Of a stretch of 64,000 nt of DNA, positions 43,475-52,678 are shown piece by piece (within the stretch, counting starts at the first letter, position 1; each line of letters starts with the position of its first letter). The position numbers and the translations under genes were made by a program. Origin of the DNA: Egibacteraceae bacterium (GTDB lineage: Bacteria > Actinomycetota > Nitriliruptoria > Euzebyales > Egibacteraceae). The DNA is taken from contig JAUJNX010000002.1 in NCBI GenBank assembly GCA_030447925.1, positions 434,001 to 498,000 on the forward strand, in the 5' to 3' direction. Below the pieces are notes generated by a model. It had not been told where the DNA came from and ran no database searches. It worked only from the letters and a program-made list of their open reading frames with translations.

Positions 43475-45125
43475 GGCCGCGCCCCCGGGGTGGGAAGGGG
43501 GGCGGCGGGGCGAGGCAGGATCTCGGACAGGGCGGACTCCAGGAGGCGGTGGCGGGCGGGGTCGCGGACGGCGATGCGCAGGTGGTCGGGTGACAGGTGC
43601 GGGAAGGTCGAGGGCCGCACCGCGACACCCCGCTCCCGCAGGGCGGCGTCGACGGCCGGGCCGCCGGGCACGCGGGCGAGGACGAAGTTGGCCGCGGCGG
43701 GCCAGGTCGTCACCGCCGGCAGGCGCGCGAGCCGGGCGGCGAGGTCGGCCCGGGCCGCGGCGACCGCCGCGGCGACCGCCAGGCGGTGGGCCTCGTCGGC
43801 GCAGCAGGCGGCCACCGCCGCGGCCGCCGGTCCCGACACCGGCCACGGCTGGCGCAGCGCGTCCATCCGCCGCACCAGGCCGGCGGGCGCGAGGACGTAG
43901 CCGGCCCGCAGGCCCGCCAGCGCCCACAACTTGGTCACGCTGCGCACCACGACCAGGCCCGGCAGGTCGGCCCGGGCGGCCAGCGAGGCCGCGGGGTCGG
44001 CGACGAAGTCGACGAAGGCCTCGTCGACCACGGTGAGACGCCCCGGACGGCACAGCGCGGCGATCCGGTCCGGGGGGTCCAGCGCACCGGTCGGGTTGGT
44101 CGGGTTGCCCAGGACGACGAGGTCGGCGTCGGCGGGCACCGCCGCCGGGTCCAGGGCCCAGCCGTCGCCGGGGGCGCGCACGACGTGGGTCACCGCCACG
44201 CCGGCGGCGCGCAGGGCGGCCTCCGGTTCGGTGAAGGCGGGGTGGACGACCGCGGCGAGGCGGATGCGGGCGGCGGCGGGCAGCAGGCGGAACACCTCCG
44301 CGGCGCCCGCGGCGACGAGCACGTCGGCCTCGTCGCGGCCGTGGCGGGCGGCGGCCGCGCGGCGCGGGCGGCGCCCAGGTCCGGGTAGCGCCCGACGTCG
44401 TCGAGCGCGGCGGCCAGCGCGGCCCGCAGGTGCGCGGGTGGCCCGTCCCCCCAGACGTTGACGGCGAAGTCGATCGTGCCGTCGGGCACCATCCGGTCCC
44501 CGTGGGCGGCGAGATCGACGTGCCCGCCCACCGCGGGCGGGCTCGGCGGGCCGGGCGGCGCGGGCAGTTGGAGCGGGCGGCCCGCGACGACGAGCAGCGC
44601 CCGGTCGGCGCGCGCCGCCAGGTGCTGGACGACCTCCCCGGCCAGGTCGAGCCACCGCCGCGAGGACGGGTCGGCGGGGGTGACGCCCAGGCCCGACTCG
44701 TCGGCGACGAGGACGACGGGCCCGCCGGGGTGGGCCGCCGCCGCCGCCCAGAAGGCGTCCGCCTCGGCCAGGACGGCGTCGGCCGCCGCCCGGCCGGCCG
44801 CGCCCAGCGGCGCCACGGTCGCCCCGGGGTCCGCCCACAGGCCGTGGGCGGTCATCTGCGCCGCCAGCCACGGCGCCAGCGCGTCGACGAGCACCGCCGA
44901 CCCGACGGGTGCGGCCCGCACTGCGGCCGTGAGGTCGCGGGTCTCCACCGTCAGCCAGCCTGGGGGGCGGGCGGCCCGGTGGGCGGCGATGCGCTCCGCC
45001 TGCTCGGCGTCGCCGGGGGTCCCGGTGGCGACGTAGAGCACCTGGGCGGCCCCGGCCACCAGGTCCTGGGCGACGGCGCTCTTCCCCGAGCGCGCGCCTC
45101 CGAGCACGACGACGCGCTCAGCCAT
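43471..45125 (-). CDS. cobU: CobU-CobC(CobD) fusion: adenosylcobinamide kinase plus PLP L-threonine-O-3-phosphate decarboxylase-like domain (one frameshift)
   Basis: ATG 45125 starts a CobU domain of about 175 residues: VVVLGGARSGKSAVAQDLVA (P-loop), YVATGTPGDAEQAERIAAHR, VLVADESGLGVTP and LLVVAGRPLQLP. The same frame continues without a stop into a class I/II PLP aminotransferase domain, MVPDGTIDFAVNVWGDGPPA. After an indel near 44360 the second frame carries on: VLGNPTNPTGALDPPDRIAA, VVDEAFVDFV and PLP lysine SVTKLWALAGLRAGYVLAP. CobC/CobD-type proteins supply aminopropanol phosphate. A separate start (GTG about residue 190) is possible, but no stop codon divides the domains. It overlaps both neighbours. 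Confidence 0.82.
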
Positions 45126-46203
45126 GGTCCAGCAGTGCCTCCAGCGCGGCGGCGGCCACGTCGGTGCCGCCGCGCCGCGAGCGGTTGGTGAGGGCGGGCA
45201 GGCCGGCGTCGCGCACGGCGCGCTTCGCCTCCACCACACCGGCCCAGCCGCCGGGCAGGCCGAGGACCAGGGCGGGGTCGGCGTCGAGGTCGACCAGGGC
45301 CGCCAGGGCCGCGGGGTCCCGGCCGACGACGCAGACCGCGCCGCGCCCGGCCGCCCTGACGGCCAGGCGCAGGCCGGCGGCGATCCGGGTGGTGCGCTCG
45401 CGCTGGGCGAACAGGGCGACGAGGTCGTCGCGCAGCCCGCACAGCGCCTCGACCTGGGGCAGCGCGGCGGCGAGCGGCTCGACGTCGACGACGACCGGCG
45501 CGCCGCGCCGCAGCGCCGCCGTCGCGCGGGTGAGGACGGCCTCGTCCAGGACGAGGTCGTCGGCCCAGCGCTCGTCGCCGCTGACGAGCACGACGCGCTC
45601 GACCACCGCCCGCCCCAGCGGCCCGAACCGCGCGAGGTCCACCGCGGCCCGCAGCAGCCGCCGCCCCTCCCCCGCTAGGTCCTCCGCCGCGACCGGTCCC
45701 GGTTTGCCGTCGTCCGCGACCGGCCCGCCGTCCTCGCCGGCAGCCGGCGTCCCGCCCGCGGGAGGGGCCGAGGCCCCACCCGCGGGGGCGGGCGGGGCAG
45801 TGGCTGCGGTCGGGGTGCGGGGGAGGAGGGTGACGCGGTCGGCGCCGAGGTCGGCGGTGAGGGCCGCCGCCAGGGTCGTCAGGGCCCGGCCGGAGGGGAA
45901 CAGGACGAGCAGGTCCCCGCCCTGCGCGGGCAGGTCGATGCGCAGGCCGCCGGGGTCGTCCAGGGCGGTGTCGGGCAGGACCTCGACGACCGCGCCCGGC
46001 GGGACCAGGCCCCGGTGGGCGGCCAGCAGCGCGCGCGGCGCCGCGACCGACGCGGCGCCCGCCAGCGCCGCCAGCAACGCGGGGTCCGGGTCGCCGTCGC
46101 CCACGCCGGCCAGCACGACCCGTCCGGTCGCCGCGCCCTCACCCTCCGGCGCCCCCCAGGCGGCCCCGGGCGGGCGGGGGTGGCGGTGGTGGGGGGTGGT
46201 CAC
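45118..46203 (-). CDS. CbiC/CobH-like (precorrin-8X methylmutase fold) protein lacking the catalytic His
   Basis: This protein has 361 residues. The C-terminal 180 match precorrin-8X methylmutase along their length: ERVVLVSGDERWADDLVLDE, ALRRGAPVVVDVEPLAAALP, CVVGRDPAALAALVDLDADP, ALVLGLPGGWAGVVEAKRAV and ALTNRSRRGGTDVAAAALEA. The catalytic His of the R-x2-H-x-x-GD segment is Leu206 here (RVVLVSGD). About 130 N-terminal residues form a separate alpha/beta region (VVLAGVGDGDPDPALLAALA) that weakly recalls tetrapyrrole methylases, joined by a Pro/Ala/Gly linker. No other ring-synthesis gene is in the operon. It may be a corrinoid-binding or regulatory relative. GTG 46203 overlaps the previous stop. 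Confidence 0.65.
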   Translation of the reverse strand: MTTPHHRHPRPPGAAWGAPEGEGAATGRVVLAGVGDGDPDPALLAALAGAASVAAPRALLAAHRGLVPPGAVVEVLPDTALDDPGGLRIDLPAQGGDLLVLFPSGRALTTLAAALTADLGADRVTLLPRTPTAATAPPAPAGGASAPPAGGTPAAGEDGGPVADDGKPGPVAAEDLAGEGRRLLRAAVDLARFGPLGRAVVERVVLVSGDERWADDLVLDEAVLTRATAALRRGAPVVVDVEPLAAALPQVEALCGLRDDLVALFAQRERTTRIAAGLRLAVRAAGRGAVCVVGRDPAALAALVDLDADPALVLGLPGGWAGVVEAKRAVRDAGLPALTNRSRRGGTDVAAAALEALLDHG

Positions 46204-47215
46204 GCGGGCACCTCCTGGAGCAGGCCGAGACCGGCCGGGTGGGTGACCGGCAGGGCGGCGACCGCGCGCTCGCTGTAGCCCGCGGGTGCGCCGGTCCCGC
46301 CCGGCCGCCAGACCAGCGCCGGCACGGGGTCGGCGGTGTGCGCGCCCGTGGCCGGGTCGCAGCCGTGGTCGGGGCAGACGACCAGCAGGTCGGCCTGCGC
46401 GGCCAGGCGGCCCGCCAGCGCGTCGACGCGCTCCAGGGCGGCGACCTTGCCCGCCCGGTCGCGCGCGTGGGCGGCGTCGTCGGGGTCGGGGACGTGCACG
46501 ACGACCAGCCCGGCCGGCAGGGGTCGGGCACCGCGGCGCGCAGGGTCGCGCCCAGCAGCAGGGCCAGCCCGGCGACCGCGCCGGGGCCCGGCGTGACCAC
46601 GGTCAGCGGCCCGGGCGGCGGGGGCGGGCCGGGCGCCCCGGCGCGCGCGCCGGCCTCGCCGAGCGCCGCCCCGGGCCCGGCGACGCGGTCGCGCAGGGCC
46701 GTCCGGGCGGCCTTGGCGACCCCGCCGAACGGGCCGATCGCCAGGTCGCGCAGGGGGGCGGTGGTCTGGTGCGGGCCGGGGGGCGCGTCGCCCCACCAGG
46801 ACGGCCCGATCAGCAGCAGCCGGGACCCGCGCAGGCGGACCACGCGCCCGCCCAGCTCGCCGAGGGCGGCGTCCAGCCGGGCGAGGTCCTCGTCGGCCAG
46901 GGGGGCGAGGCGGCGCCCGGCGCCCAGGACGTCCAGGCGCCACGCGCCCTCCTCCGGGCCGGGCACGATCCCGGCCGCGGCGGCCTCCAGCCGCCCGCGC
47001 GCCGGGGCGGGGACCCCGAGCAGCGCCGGGACGCCGACCTCGGTGCCGGGCGCGGTCCCCGCGGGGATGGCGCGCACCCGCGCCAGGCGGCCCTCCCCGG
47101 CGAGGCGGTCCAGCACCGGCGTCGCGGCGGCCTCCAGGCTGGTCGGCGCGCCCCCCGCGGGCTCGGCGCCCCCGTCGGGCACCAGCAGCACCCGCGTCAC
47201 CGCCGGCCCGGTCAC
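46200..47215 (-). CDS. ApgM-like alkaline-phosphatase-superfamily phosphomutase in the cobalamin operon (frameshift)
   Basis: This gene encodes a protein related to archaeal-type 2,3-bisphosphoglycerate-independent phosphoglycerate mutase. N-terminus: VLLVPDGGAEPAGGAPTSLE (metal Asp in PDGG), AATPVLDRLAGEGRLARVRA, then PAGTAPGTEVGVPALLGVP, where Thr takes the place of the usual nucleophile Ser. A one-base indel at the C-run near 46521-46527 breaks the frame; the continuation has LVVVHVPDPDDAAHARDRAG and the metal motif LLVVCPDHGCDPATGAHTAD. GTG 47215 overlaps cobO; the end overlaps the CbiC-like gene. Its place inside a cobalamin operon suggests a phosphate-ester step of lower-ligand or aminopropanol-phosphate metabolism. 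Confidence 0.65.
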
Positions 47216-47787
47216 CACTCGATGCCCTTCTGACCCCGGATGCCCTGGTCGTAGGGGTGCTTGACCTTGGTGACGCGGCTGACCAGGTCGGCGGCCTCGA
47301 TCAGCGCGCCGGGTGCGTCACGGCCGGTCACGACCACGTGCTGGAGACCGGGCCGTGCGGTGAGGACCTCGACGACCTCGGCGGTGTCGACCCACCCGTA
47401 GGTCATGGCGTAGGTGAACTCGTCGAGCACGACCAGCCGGTAGGTCTCGTCGGCCAGGCGCCGCCGGACCTCGGCCCAGCCCTCGCGGGCGAGCTCGGCG
47501 CTCTCCTCGAGGTCGCGCGAGGTCCACGTCCAGCCGTCGCCCATGGTGAACCAGTCGATGCGCCCGCCCGCCCCCGAGGCGGTGAGGGCGGCCGCCGCGG
47601 CCTGCTCCCCCACCTTCCACTTCCCGGACTTCAGGAACTGGTAGACCCCGACCCGCCAGCCCTGCGCCCAGGCGCGCTGGACGACGCCGAAGGCCGCGGT
47701 CGACTTGCCCTTGCCCTCGCCGGTGTTGACCACCAGCAGCGCGTGCTCGCGGGCCGCGCGGCGCGGGGCCTGGTCGGCGGTGGTCAT
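47212..47787 (-). CDS. cobO: Cob(I)yrinic acid a,c-diamide adenosyltransferase CobO
   Basis: This 191-residue CobA/CobO-family enzyme attaches the 5'-deoxyadenosyl group to cobalt. P-loop [20 protein letters not shown], then [34 protein letters not shown] (Walker B-like), [20 protein letters not shown] and [16 protein letters not shown] at the end, which is diagnostic. ATG 47787 overlaps the cobQ stop (ATGA). Confidence 0.93.
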   Translation of the reverse strand: MTTADQAPRRAAREHALLVVNTGEGKGKSTAAFGVVQRAWAQGWRVGVYQFLKSGKWKVGEQAAAAALTASGAGGRIDWFTMGDGWTWTSRDLEESAELAREGWAEVRRRLADETYRLVVLDEFTYAMTYGWVDTAEVVEVLTARPGLQHVVVTGRDAPGALIEAADLVSRVTKVKHPYDQGIRGQKGIEW

Positions 47788-49304
47788 GCGGGGATCCTCT
47801 CCAGGGCGACGGTGGGCAGGGCGGGCGGCCCGTGCTCCACCAGGCGGGTGATCGCGACGGTGTCGAGGTGGTCGGCGACCAGGTCGCCGAGACGGTCCAG
47901 CGACGCCTCGCGCACCGCGGCGAAGGTCACGCCGGCGGGGGTGAACGCGCGCCCGCGCCGCTGCGCCACCCAGCGCAGCAGCGCCGCGCGCCAGGCGTCG
48001 CCCTCCAGCAGCCCGTGCCAGGTGGTGCCGAGGACCGCACCCTCGGCGCAGCCGTCCTCGCCGCCGTCCTCGCGGGCCAGCAGGGGATCCCCGCCGTGGC
48101 GCGCGGTGCGGCCGTGGTGGATCTCGTAGCCCGCCACGGGCACGCCCGCCCCGACCGCGGCGCCGCGCCCGCGGGGCCGGGCAAGGATCTTGTCCTCGGC
48201 GAACCGGGTGGTCACCGGCAGCAGGCCCAGGCCGGGGACGCGCCCGGCGCCGCTCTCGACCGGGTCGTCGATGGCCGCGCCGAGCAGCTGGTAGCCGCCG
48301 CAGATGCCCAGGATCGGCGCCCCGGCCGCCGCCCGGCGGGCGAGGGCCTCGTCGATGCCGAGCGCGCGCAGCGCCGCCAGGTCGGCGACGGTGGCGCGGG
48401 TGCCGGGCACGACGGCCAGGTCGGCGCGCTCGACCTCGACGGGCGAGGTGGTGAGGCGGACGGCGACGCCCGGCTCGGCGGCGAGGGCGTCGACGTCGGT
48501 GACGTTGGACAGCCGCCGGTGGGCGACGACGGCGACGGTCAGCCCGTCGCGCCCCGCGGGCCGCGCGGCCGACGGGGCGGCGAAGGGGACCAGGGAGTCC
48601 TCGGCCTCCAGCGTCAGCCCGTCCAGGAACGGCAGGACCCCGAGGGTCGGGCGGCCGGTCGCGGCCCGGACGGCGTCCAGGCCGGGGGCCAGCAGCGCGG
48701 GGTCGCCGCGGAAGCGGTTGACGACGAAGCCGGCGACCAGGGCCTGGTCGGCCGGTTCCAGGAGGGCGAGCGTCCCGGCGAACGCCGCCAGCACCCCGCC
48801 GCGGTCGATGTCGCCGACCACGATGGTGGGCAGGTGCGCCGCCCGCGCCAGCCCCATGTTCACCAGGTCCCCGGCGCGGAGGTTGACCTCGGCGGGCGAC
48901 CCGGCGCCCTCGCAGACCACGACGTCGAAGCGCGCGCGCAGGTCGGCCAGCGCGGCCAGCACCGTCGTCCGCAGCGCCGCCTTGCGCTCCTGGTAGGCGG
49001 CGGCGTCGGCGAGCCCCGCGGGCCGGCCCAGGACGACCACGTGGCTGGCGCGGTCGCCGGACGGCTTCAGCAGCACGGGGTTCATCGCGACCTCGGGCGG
49101 GACGCCCGCCGCGGCGGCCTGGAGCACCTGCGCCCGTCCGATCTCCGCCCCGTCCGGCGTCACCCCGCTGTTGAGCGCCATGTTCTGCGCCTTGAACGGC
49201 GCGACCCGCACCCCCTGGCGGGCGAGCCAGCGGCACAGGCCCGCCACCACGGTGCTCTTGCCGACGTCCGAGCCGGTGCCCGCGACCAGCAGCGCACCCC
49301 TCAC
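47784..49304 (-). CDS. cobQ: Cobyric acid synthase CobQ
   Basis: This 506-residue glutamine-dependent amidase amidates adenosylcobyrinic a,c-diamide at positions b, d, e and g. N-terminal dethiobiotin-synthetase-like domain: [40 protein letters not shown]. The middle has [16 protein letters not shown]. The GATase domain has nucleophile Cys in [14 protein letters not shown] and His in [15 protein letters not shown] 49304 overlaps the cbiB stop (GTGA). Full length and intact. Confidence 0.94.
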   Translation of the reverse strand: MRGALLVAGTGSDVGKSTVVAGLCRWLARQGVRVAPFKAQNMALNSGVTPDGAEIGRAQVLQAAAAGVPPEVAMNPVLLKPSGDRASHVVVLGRPAGLADAAAYQERKAALRTTVLAALADLRARFDVVVCEGAGSPAEVNLRAGDLVNMGLARAAHLPTIVVGDIDRGGVLAAFAGTLALLEPADQALVAGFVVNRFRGDPALLAPGLDAVRAATGRPTLGVLPFLDGLTLEAEDSLVPFAAPSAARPAGRDGLTVAVVAHRRLSNVTDVDALAAEPGVAVRLTTSPVEVERADLAVVPGTRATVADLAALRALGIDEALARRAAAGAPILGICGGYQLLGAAIDDPVESGAGRVPGLGLLPVTTRFAEDKILARPRGRGAAVGAGVPVAGYEIHHGRTARHGGDPLLAREDGGEDGCAEGAVLGTTWHGLLEGDAWRAALLRWVAQRRGRAFTPAGVTFAAVREASLDRLGDLVADHLDTVAITRLVEHGPPALPTVALERIPA

Positions 49305-50243
49305 GCCCGCCCCCCGCGCCGGGTCAGGGCCAGGGCGGCCGCGGCGGCGAGGACGGCGGCGGCGGCGGACACCGCCCGCGACAGGGTGACCGCGCGGCGG
49401 ACGTCGGCGGGGGTGGGGGCGGGGCCGTCGCCCAGCGCGCCGCGGTGCTCGACGCGGTCGCCGTAGCGGTTGGTGCCGCCCAGCCCCACGTCCAGGGCGC
49501 CGGCGAACGCCGCCTCGCAGCGCCCGGCGTTCGGGCTGGGCGAGTTGCCCCCGTCGCGCAGCGCCACCCGCGCCGCCCGCGCGATCGACCCGCGCACCAC
49601 CGGCGCGAGCAGGGCCGCCAGCAGCGCGGTGAGCCGCGCCGGGAACCAGGCGAGCACGTCGTCCAGGCGCGCCGACGCCCAGCCGAAGCGCAGGTAGCGG
49701 GGGCTGCGGTGCCCGACCATGGCGTCCAGGGTGTTGGCGCAGCGGTGCGCGACGACGCCCGCGGGCCCCAGCACCGCCCCCAGGCCAGCGGGGCGACGAC
49801 GGCGTCGGCGGTGTTCTCCGCCACGCTCTCCACCACCGCGCGGCACAGCTCGCCCGCGTCGAGCCCCGCGGGGTCCCGCCCGGCCAGCGCCGGCAGGCGC
49901 CGCCGCGCGTCCGCGAGGTCGCCGTCGGCGACGGCGGCGGCGACGCCCAGCGCCTCGCGCCCCAGGGACCGCCCGCCCAGGGCCGTCCAGGTCAGCAGCG
50001 CGACGACCCAGCCCGCGCGGCGCCCGGCCCGCCGCTCCAGCACCCGCGCCGCCGCCGCGGGCAGCGCGACGAGCAGCGCCGCGTGGGCGACCCCGCGGCC
50101 CGGTCGTCGCGGTAGAGCACCCCCTCGACGCGCTGCGCCGCCGCCCCGAACAGCGCGACCGGGTGGCCGCGCCGGGGGTCGCCGAGCAGCACGTCCAGCA
50201 GCGCCCCCGCGAGCAGCCCGCCGGCCCGCACGCCGGCCCTCAC
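49301..50243 (-). CDS. cbiB: Adenosylcobinamide-phosphate synthase CbiB (two frameshifts)
   Basis: Membrane enzyme attaching the aminopropanol arm to cobyric acid. Three frame segments join to the full family sequence: [20 protein letters not shown] and [12 protein letters not shown] (from GTG 50243); after the CCCC run near 50091, [38 protein letters not shown]; and after the C5 run at about 49777, [39 protein letters not shown] and [20 protein letters not shown]. With two one-base corrections nothing is missing. The start overlaps the phosphatase stop and the end overlaps cobQ. Confidence 0.88.
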
Positions 50244-50847
50244 GCCGGCACCGCCAGCCGCGGCGTCCAGTTCAGGCGCGCCACCCGCCAGGCAGGTCCG
50301 GCGGTGCGCAGCTCGGTGACCGAGGCGGGACCGGCGTCCAGCCGCCAGACCGCGGCGTCGGGCAGGTCCAGCACCTCCAGCAGCGCGGCCTTCACCAGCC
50401 CGCCGTGGGTGACGGCGACCGTCGTGCCGCCCAGCGCCGCGGCCCGCGCCAGCACCCGCCGCGCGCGCCGCGCACCGCGGCCAGCCGCTCGCCGCCGTGG
50501 GGCGCCGTGCCGGGGTCGGCGTACCAGGCCGCCAGCCCCGCCGGGTCGGCCGCGTGCACCTCGTCGGGGGTGCGCCCCGCCCAGCGGCCGAAGTCGCACT
50601 CGGCGAGGTCGGCGTCCGGCTCGGCGGTGGCGCCCCACGCGGCGGCCGTGTCGGCCGCGCGCCGGGCGAAGGACGCCCAGACCCGGTCGGCCGCGGGCAG
50701 GTGGGGCCCCAGGGCGGCCGCCGCGGCCCGGCCGCCGCCGTCCAGCGGCGCGCACCCGCCGGCCGCCGCCGCCCCCGACGTCGCGGGGAACGCCGACCGG
50801 CGCGTCGCGGCCGTCGCGGCGTGGCGGATGAGCAGACAGGTCGGCAC
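50240..50847 (-). CDS. Histidine phosphatase family protein, probable alpha-ribazole phosphatase (frameshift)
   Basis: GTG 50847, behind GAGGAGGG, is the first start after the riboswitch. N-terminus CLLIRHAATAATRRSAFP holds the RH catalytic motif (RHA rather than RHG); CAPLDGGGRAAAAALGPHL, LAECDFGRWAGRTPDEVHAA with the acidic general-acid region follow. An indel near 50455-50470 separates this from TVAVTHGGLVKAALLEVLDL, which carries the second catalytic His. In cobalamin operons this family member (CobC) removes phosphate from alpha-ribazole-5'-phosphate or adenosylcobalamin-5'-phosphate. Confidence 0.82.
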
Positions 50848-50869
50848 GCAACCCTCCTCGGGGATCTCC

Positions 50870-50995
50870 CGTCCCCTGGGTCGTCGCGCAGGGCCAGTCT
50901 CTGGCTGCCGGATCACCGATCCGGTCACAGTGGCGGGACCGCGCCGGACTCCCACCGGCTTCCTGCTCCCCTGCGCCTCGTCCCCGGGACCCTAC
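50870..50995 (-). ncRNA. Cobalamin riboswitch
   Basis: On the minus strand just upstream of the phosphatase gene are the conserved cobalamin-aptamer segments in order: GGAAGCCGGTGGGAGTCCGG (P3-P4 junction), CGCGGTCCCGCCACTGTGA (the CCCGCCACTGT core and L5) and GCCAGAGACTGGC (3' half). A purine-rich 5' strand and its complement near 50870-50880 could form P1. The aptamer is followed within about 25 nt by the GAGGAGGG ribosome site of the first cob gene, so ligand binding can mask translation or promote termination. It should repress the nine-gene operon when adenosylcobalamin is abundant. Confidence 0.9.
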
Positions 50996-51037
50996 ACCTC
51001 CCTAGAGTGCGGGCAGGGAACGGGACAGGAGGTGGCG

Positions 51038-51481
51038 GTGGGCCGGGTGGCGACGTCGGACGTCATCGCCGTGCTCGCGCTGCTCGTGTCGGTGGGGACC
51101 GCGGTGCTCCAGGCTTGGTCGACGGTGGTCGAGCGCCGCCGCGCCGACGTCACCGTCCGCGTCGAGCGCAGCCCCCGCGCCGCGCCGCGCGAGAACGTCG
51201 CCGTCGACCTCGTGATCGAGAACCGCGGCCCCGCCGGTGCCCGCGACGTGCGCCTGACGGTGCGCAACGCCGACGGGACGCAGAACGGGGACCTGGAGGA
51301 CGACGGCCGCCTGCCGCTGTCCCTGCTAGACGCGGGCGCGCGCTACGCGCTGCCGTTCCGCTTCGCCGGGACCTGGCACGGCGTCGCGCAGCTGAACTGG
51401 CGGGACGGCTACCCGGCCGGCGGCGGGGGTCGGGGGCGGCCCCGGTCCAAGGAGATCCCGGTCACCCGCCTCATCGCGTGA
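51038..51481 (+). CDS. Membrane-anchored beta-sandwich protein of unknown function
   Basis: GTG 51038, 5 nt after AGGAGG, gives 147 residues. An N-terminal helix (VIAVLALLVSVGTAVLQAW) is followed by ERRRADVTVRVERSPRAAPR and a beta domain with CARDB-like features: NVAVDLVIENRGPAGARDVR, LTVRNADGTQNGDLEDDGRL, LSLLDAGARYALPFRFAGTW. With the helix at the N-terminus and positive charges after it, the beta domain may face the cytoplasm. A TAGAGT box at 51003-51008 could be its -10; the region between is shared with the divergent riboswitch. It is the first gene of a three-gene operon. Confidence 0.6.
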   Translation: MGRVATSDVIAVLALLVSVGTAVLQAWSTVVERRRADVTVRVERSPRAAPRENVAVDLVIENRGPAGARDVRLTVRNADGTQNGDLEDDGRLPLSLLDAGARYALPFRFAGTWHGVAQLNWRDGYPAGGGGRGRPRSKEIPVTRLIA

Positions 51482-51529
51482 GGACCGCGGGGATGGGAGA
51501 CTCGGCGCCATGGACGCCGGAGAGCGACG

Positions 51530-52678
51530 ATGACGCCGGGCGCGGCGGCCGACGTGCCCGACGAGGGCACCCTGCACAAGCACTTCGAGAGCGTCGCCGG
51601 GGAGCTGACGCGGTTCGCCCGCGACCTGGGCGTCCGCGACGCCGACGTCGTCGAGCTGCGCGCCCACCTGCGCGAGGGCCGGCCGGTGCCGCACGACCGG
51701 GCGGCCGAGGCGTTCGCGGCGGCCTACCTGGGGCTCAACTTCTGGAAGGTGGCCGCCGCGCTCCAGGCGGTCCGCCCGCGCGCGGCCGCCGACGTCCTGG
51801 ACCTGGGGGCGGGCAGCGGCGCGGCGGCGGCCGCGGCGCTCGCCTACATCGATGCCCACGCCGAGCGCGCGCCCGCCGTCGTCCGCCTGACCCTGGTGGA
51901 CGCGAGCGCCGCGCAGCTGCGGCTGGCCCGCCGCCTGGTGCTCTCCCTCGGCCCGGTGCTGCGCGCCGTCCGCGTCGAGACCGAGGCGGTGCGCCGGCCC
52001 CTGGCCGCGTTCCTCGGGCGCGGGGCGCCGGTGGCGGACCTGGTGCTGGCGGGTCACGTCCTCACCGAGAACGCGCGGGACGCCGACGCGCTGCTGGGCG
52101 GCATCCGCGACGCGACCCTGGCCGAGGGCGTGGCGCTGATCGTGGAGCGCCCCGACGACCCCGTCTGGCGCACCCTGACCCCGGCGCTGGAGGCCGGGGC
52201 GGTCCCCCGCAGCGAGGGCAGCGGACGGGTCAGCGCCCCCGAGCAGCGGCCCGCACGGTGGAACGGCGCCGGAGGGTACCGCTGGGCCGCGCTGCGCCAG
52301 CCCCGCCAGCCGTGGCTGGCCCGGCTGGTCCGCGACTACTTCGCCTGCTGGGCGACCCGGTCCACCGCTGCGCTGGCGCGCGTGTTCACGACCGACGCCA
52401 CCTACGCCCACCACCCGTTCCAGGAACCGCTGGAGGGCCTGCCGGCCATCGAGGCGTACTGGCGGACCCAGGTCGAGACGCAGTCCGACGTCCGCCCGCG
52501 CCTGCTCGCGGTCGGCTACGACGACGACCGCGCCCTGGTCGAATGGGAGACGTGCTTCACCCGGGACGGGCGGGACCGGCTGCTGCGCGGCGCCATGACG
52601 CTGGAGGCCGATCCCGACCGCGGTCTGGTCCGCCACCTGCGCGAGTACTACGACAGCACCGCGGCACCCGTTGGCTGA
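51530..52678 (+). CDS. Methyltransferase-SnoaL fusion protein
   Basis: This 382-residue protein starts at ATG 51530 behind GGAGAG. Residues about 15-75 are helical; motif I DVLDLGAGSGAAAAAALAYI begins near residue 86, followed by LTLVDASAAQLRLARRLVLS and VADLVLAGHVLTENARDADA, a class I SAM methyltransferase layout recalling Rsm22-type proteins. From about residue 262 a SnoaL/NTF2-like domain follows: VRDYFACWATRSTAALARVF, TTDATYAHHPFQEPLEGLPA, YWRTQVETQSDVRPRLLAVG. A seven-codon ORF (ATG 51510) ends overlapping its start codon (ATGA), so the gene may be translationally coupled. Substrate unknown. Confidence 0.65.
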   Translation: MTPGAAADVPDEGTLHKHFESVAGELTRFARDLGVRDADVVELRAHLREGRPVPHDRAAEAFAAAYLGLNFWKVAAALQAVRPRAAADVLDLGAGSGAAAAAALAYIDAHAERAPAVVRLTLVDASAAQLRLARRLVLSLGPVLRAVRVETEAVRRPLAAFLGRGAPVADLVLAGHVLTENARDADALLGGIRDATLAEGVALIVERPDDPVWRTLTPALEAGAVPRSEGSGRVSAPEQRPARWNGAGGYRWAALRQPRQPWLARLVRDYFACWATRSTAALARVFTTDATYAHHPFQEPLEGLPAIEAYWRTQVETQSDVRPRLLAVGYDDDRALVEWETCFTRDGRDRLLRGAMTLEADPDRGLVRHLREYYDSTAAPVG

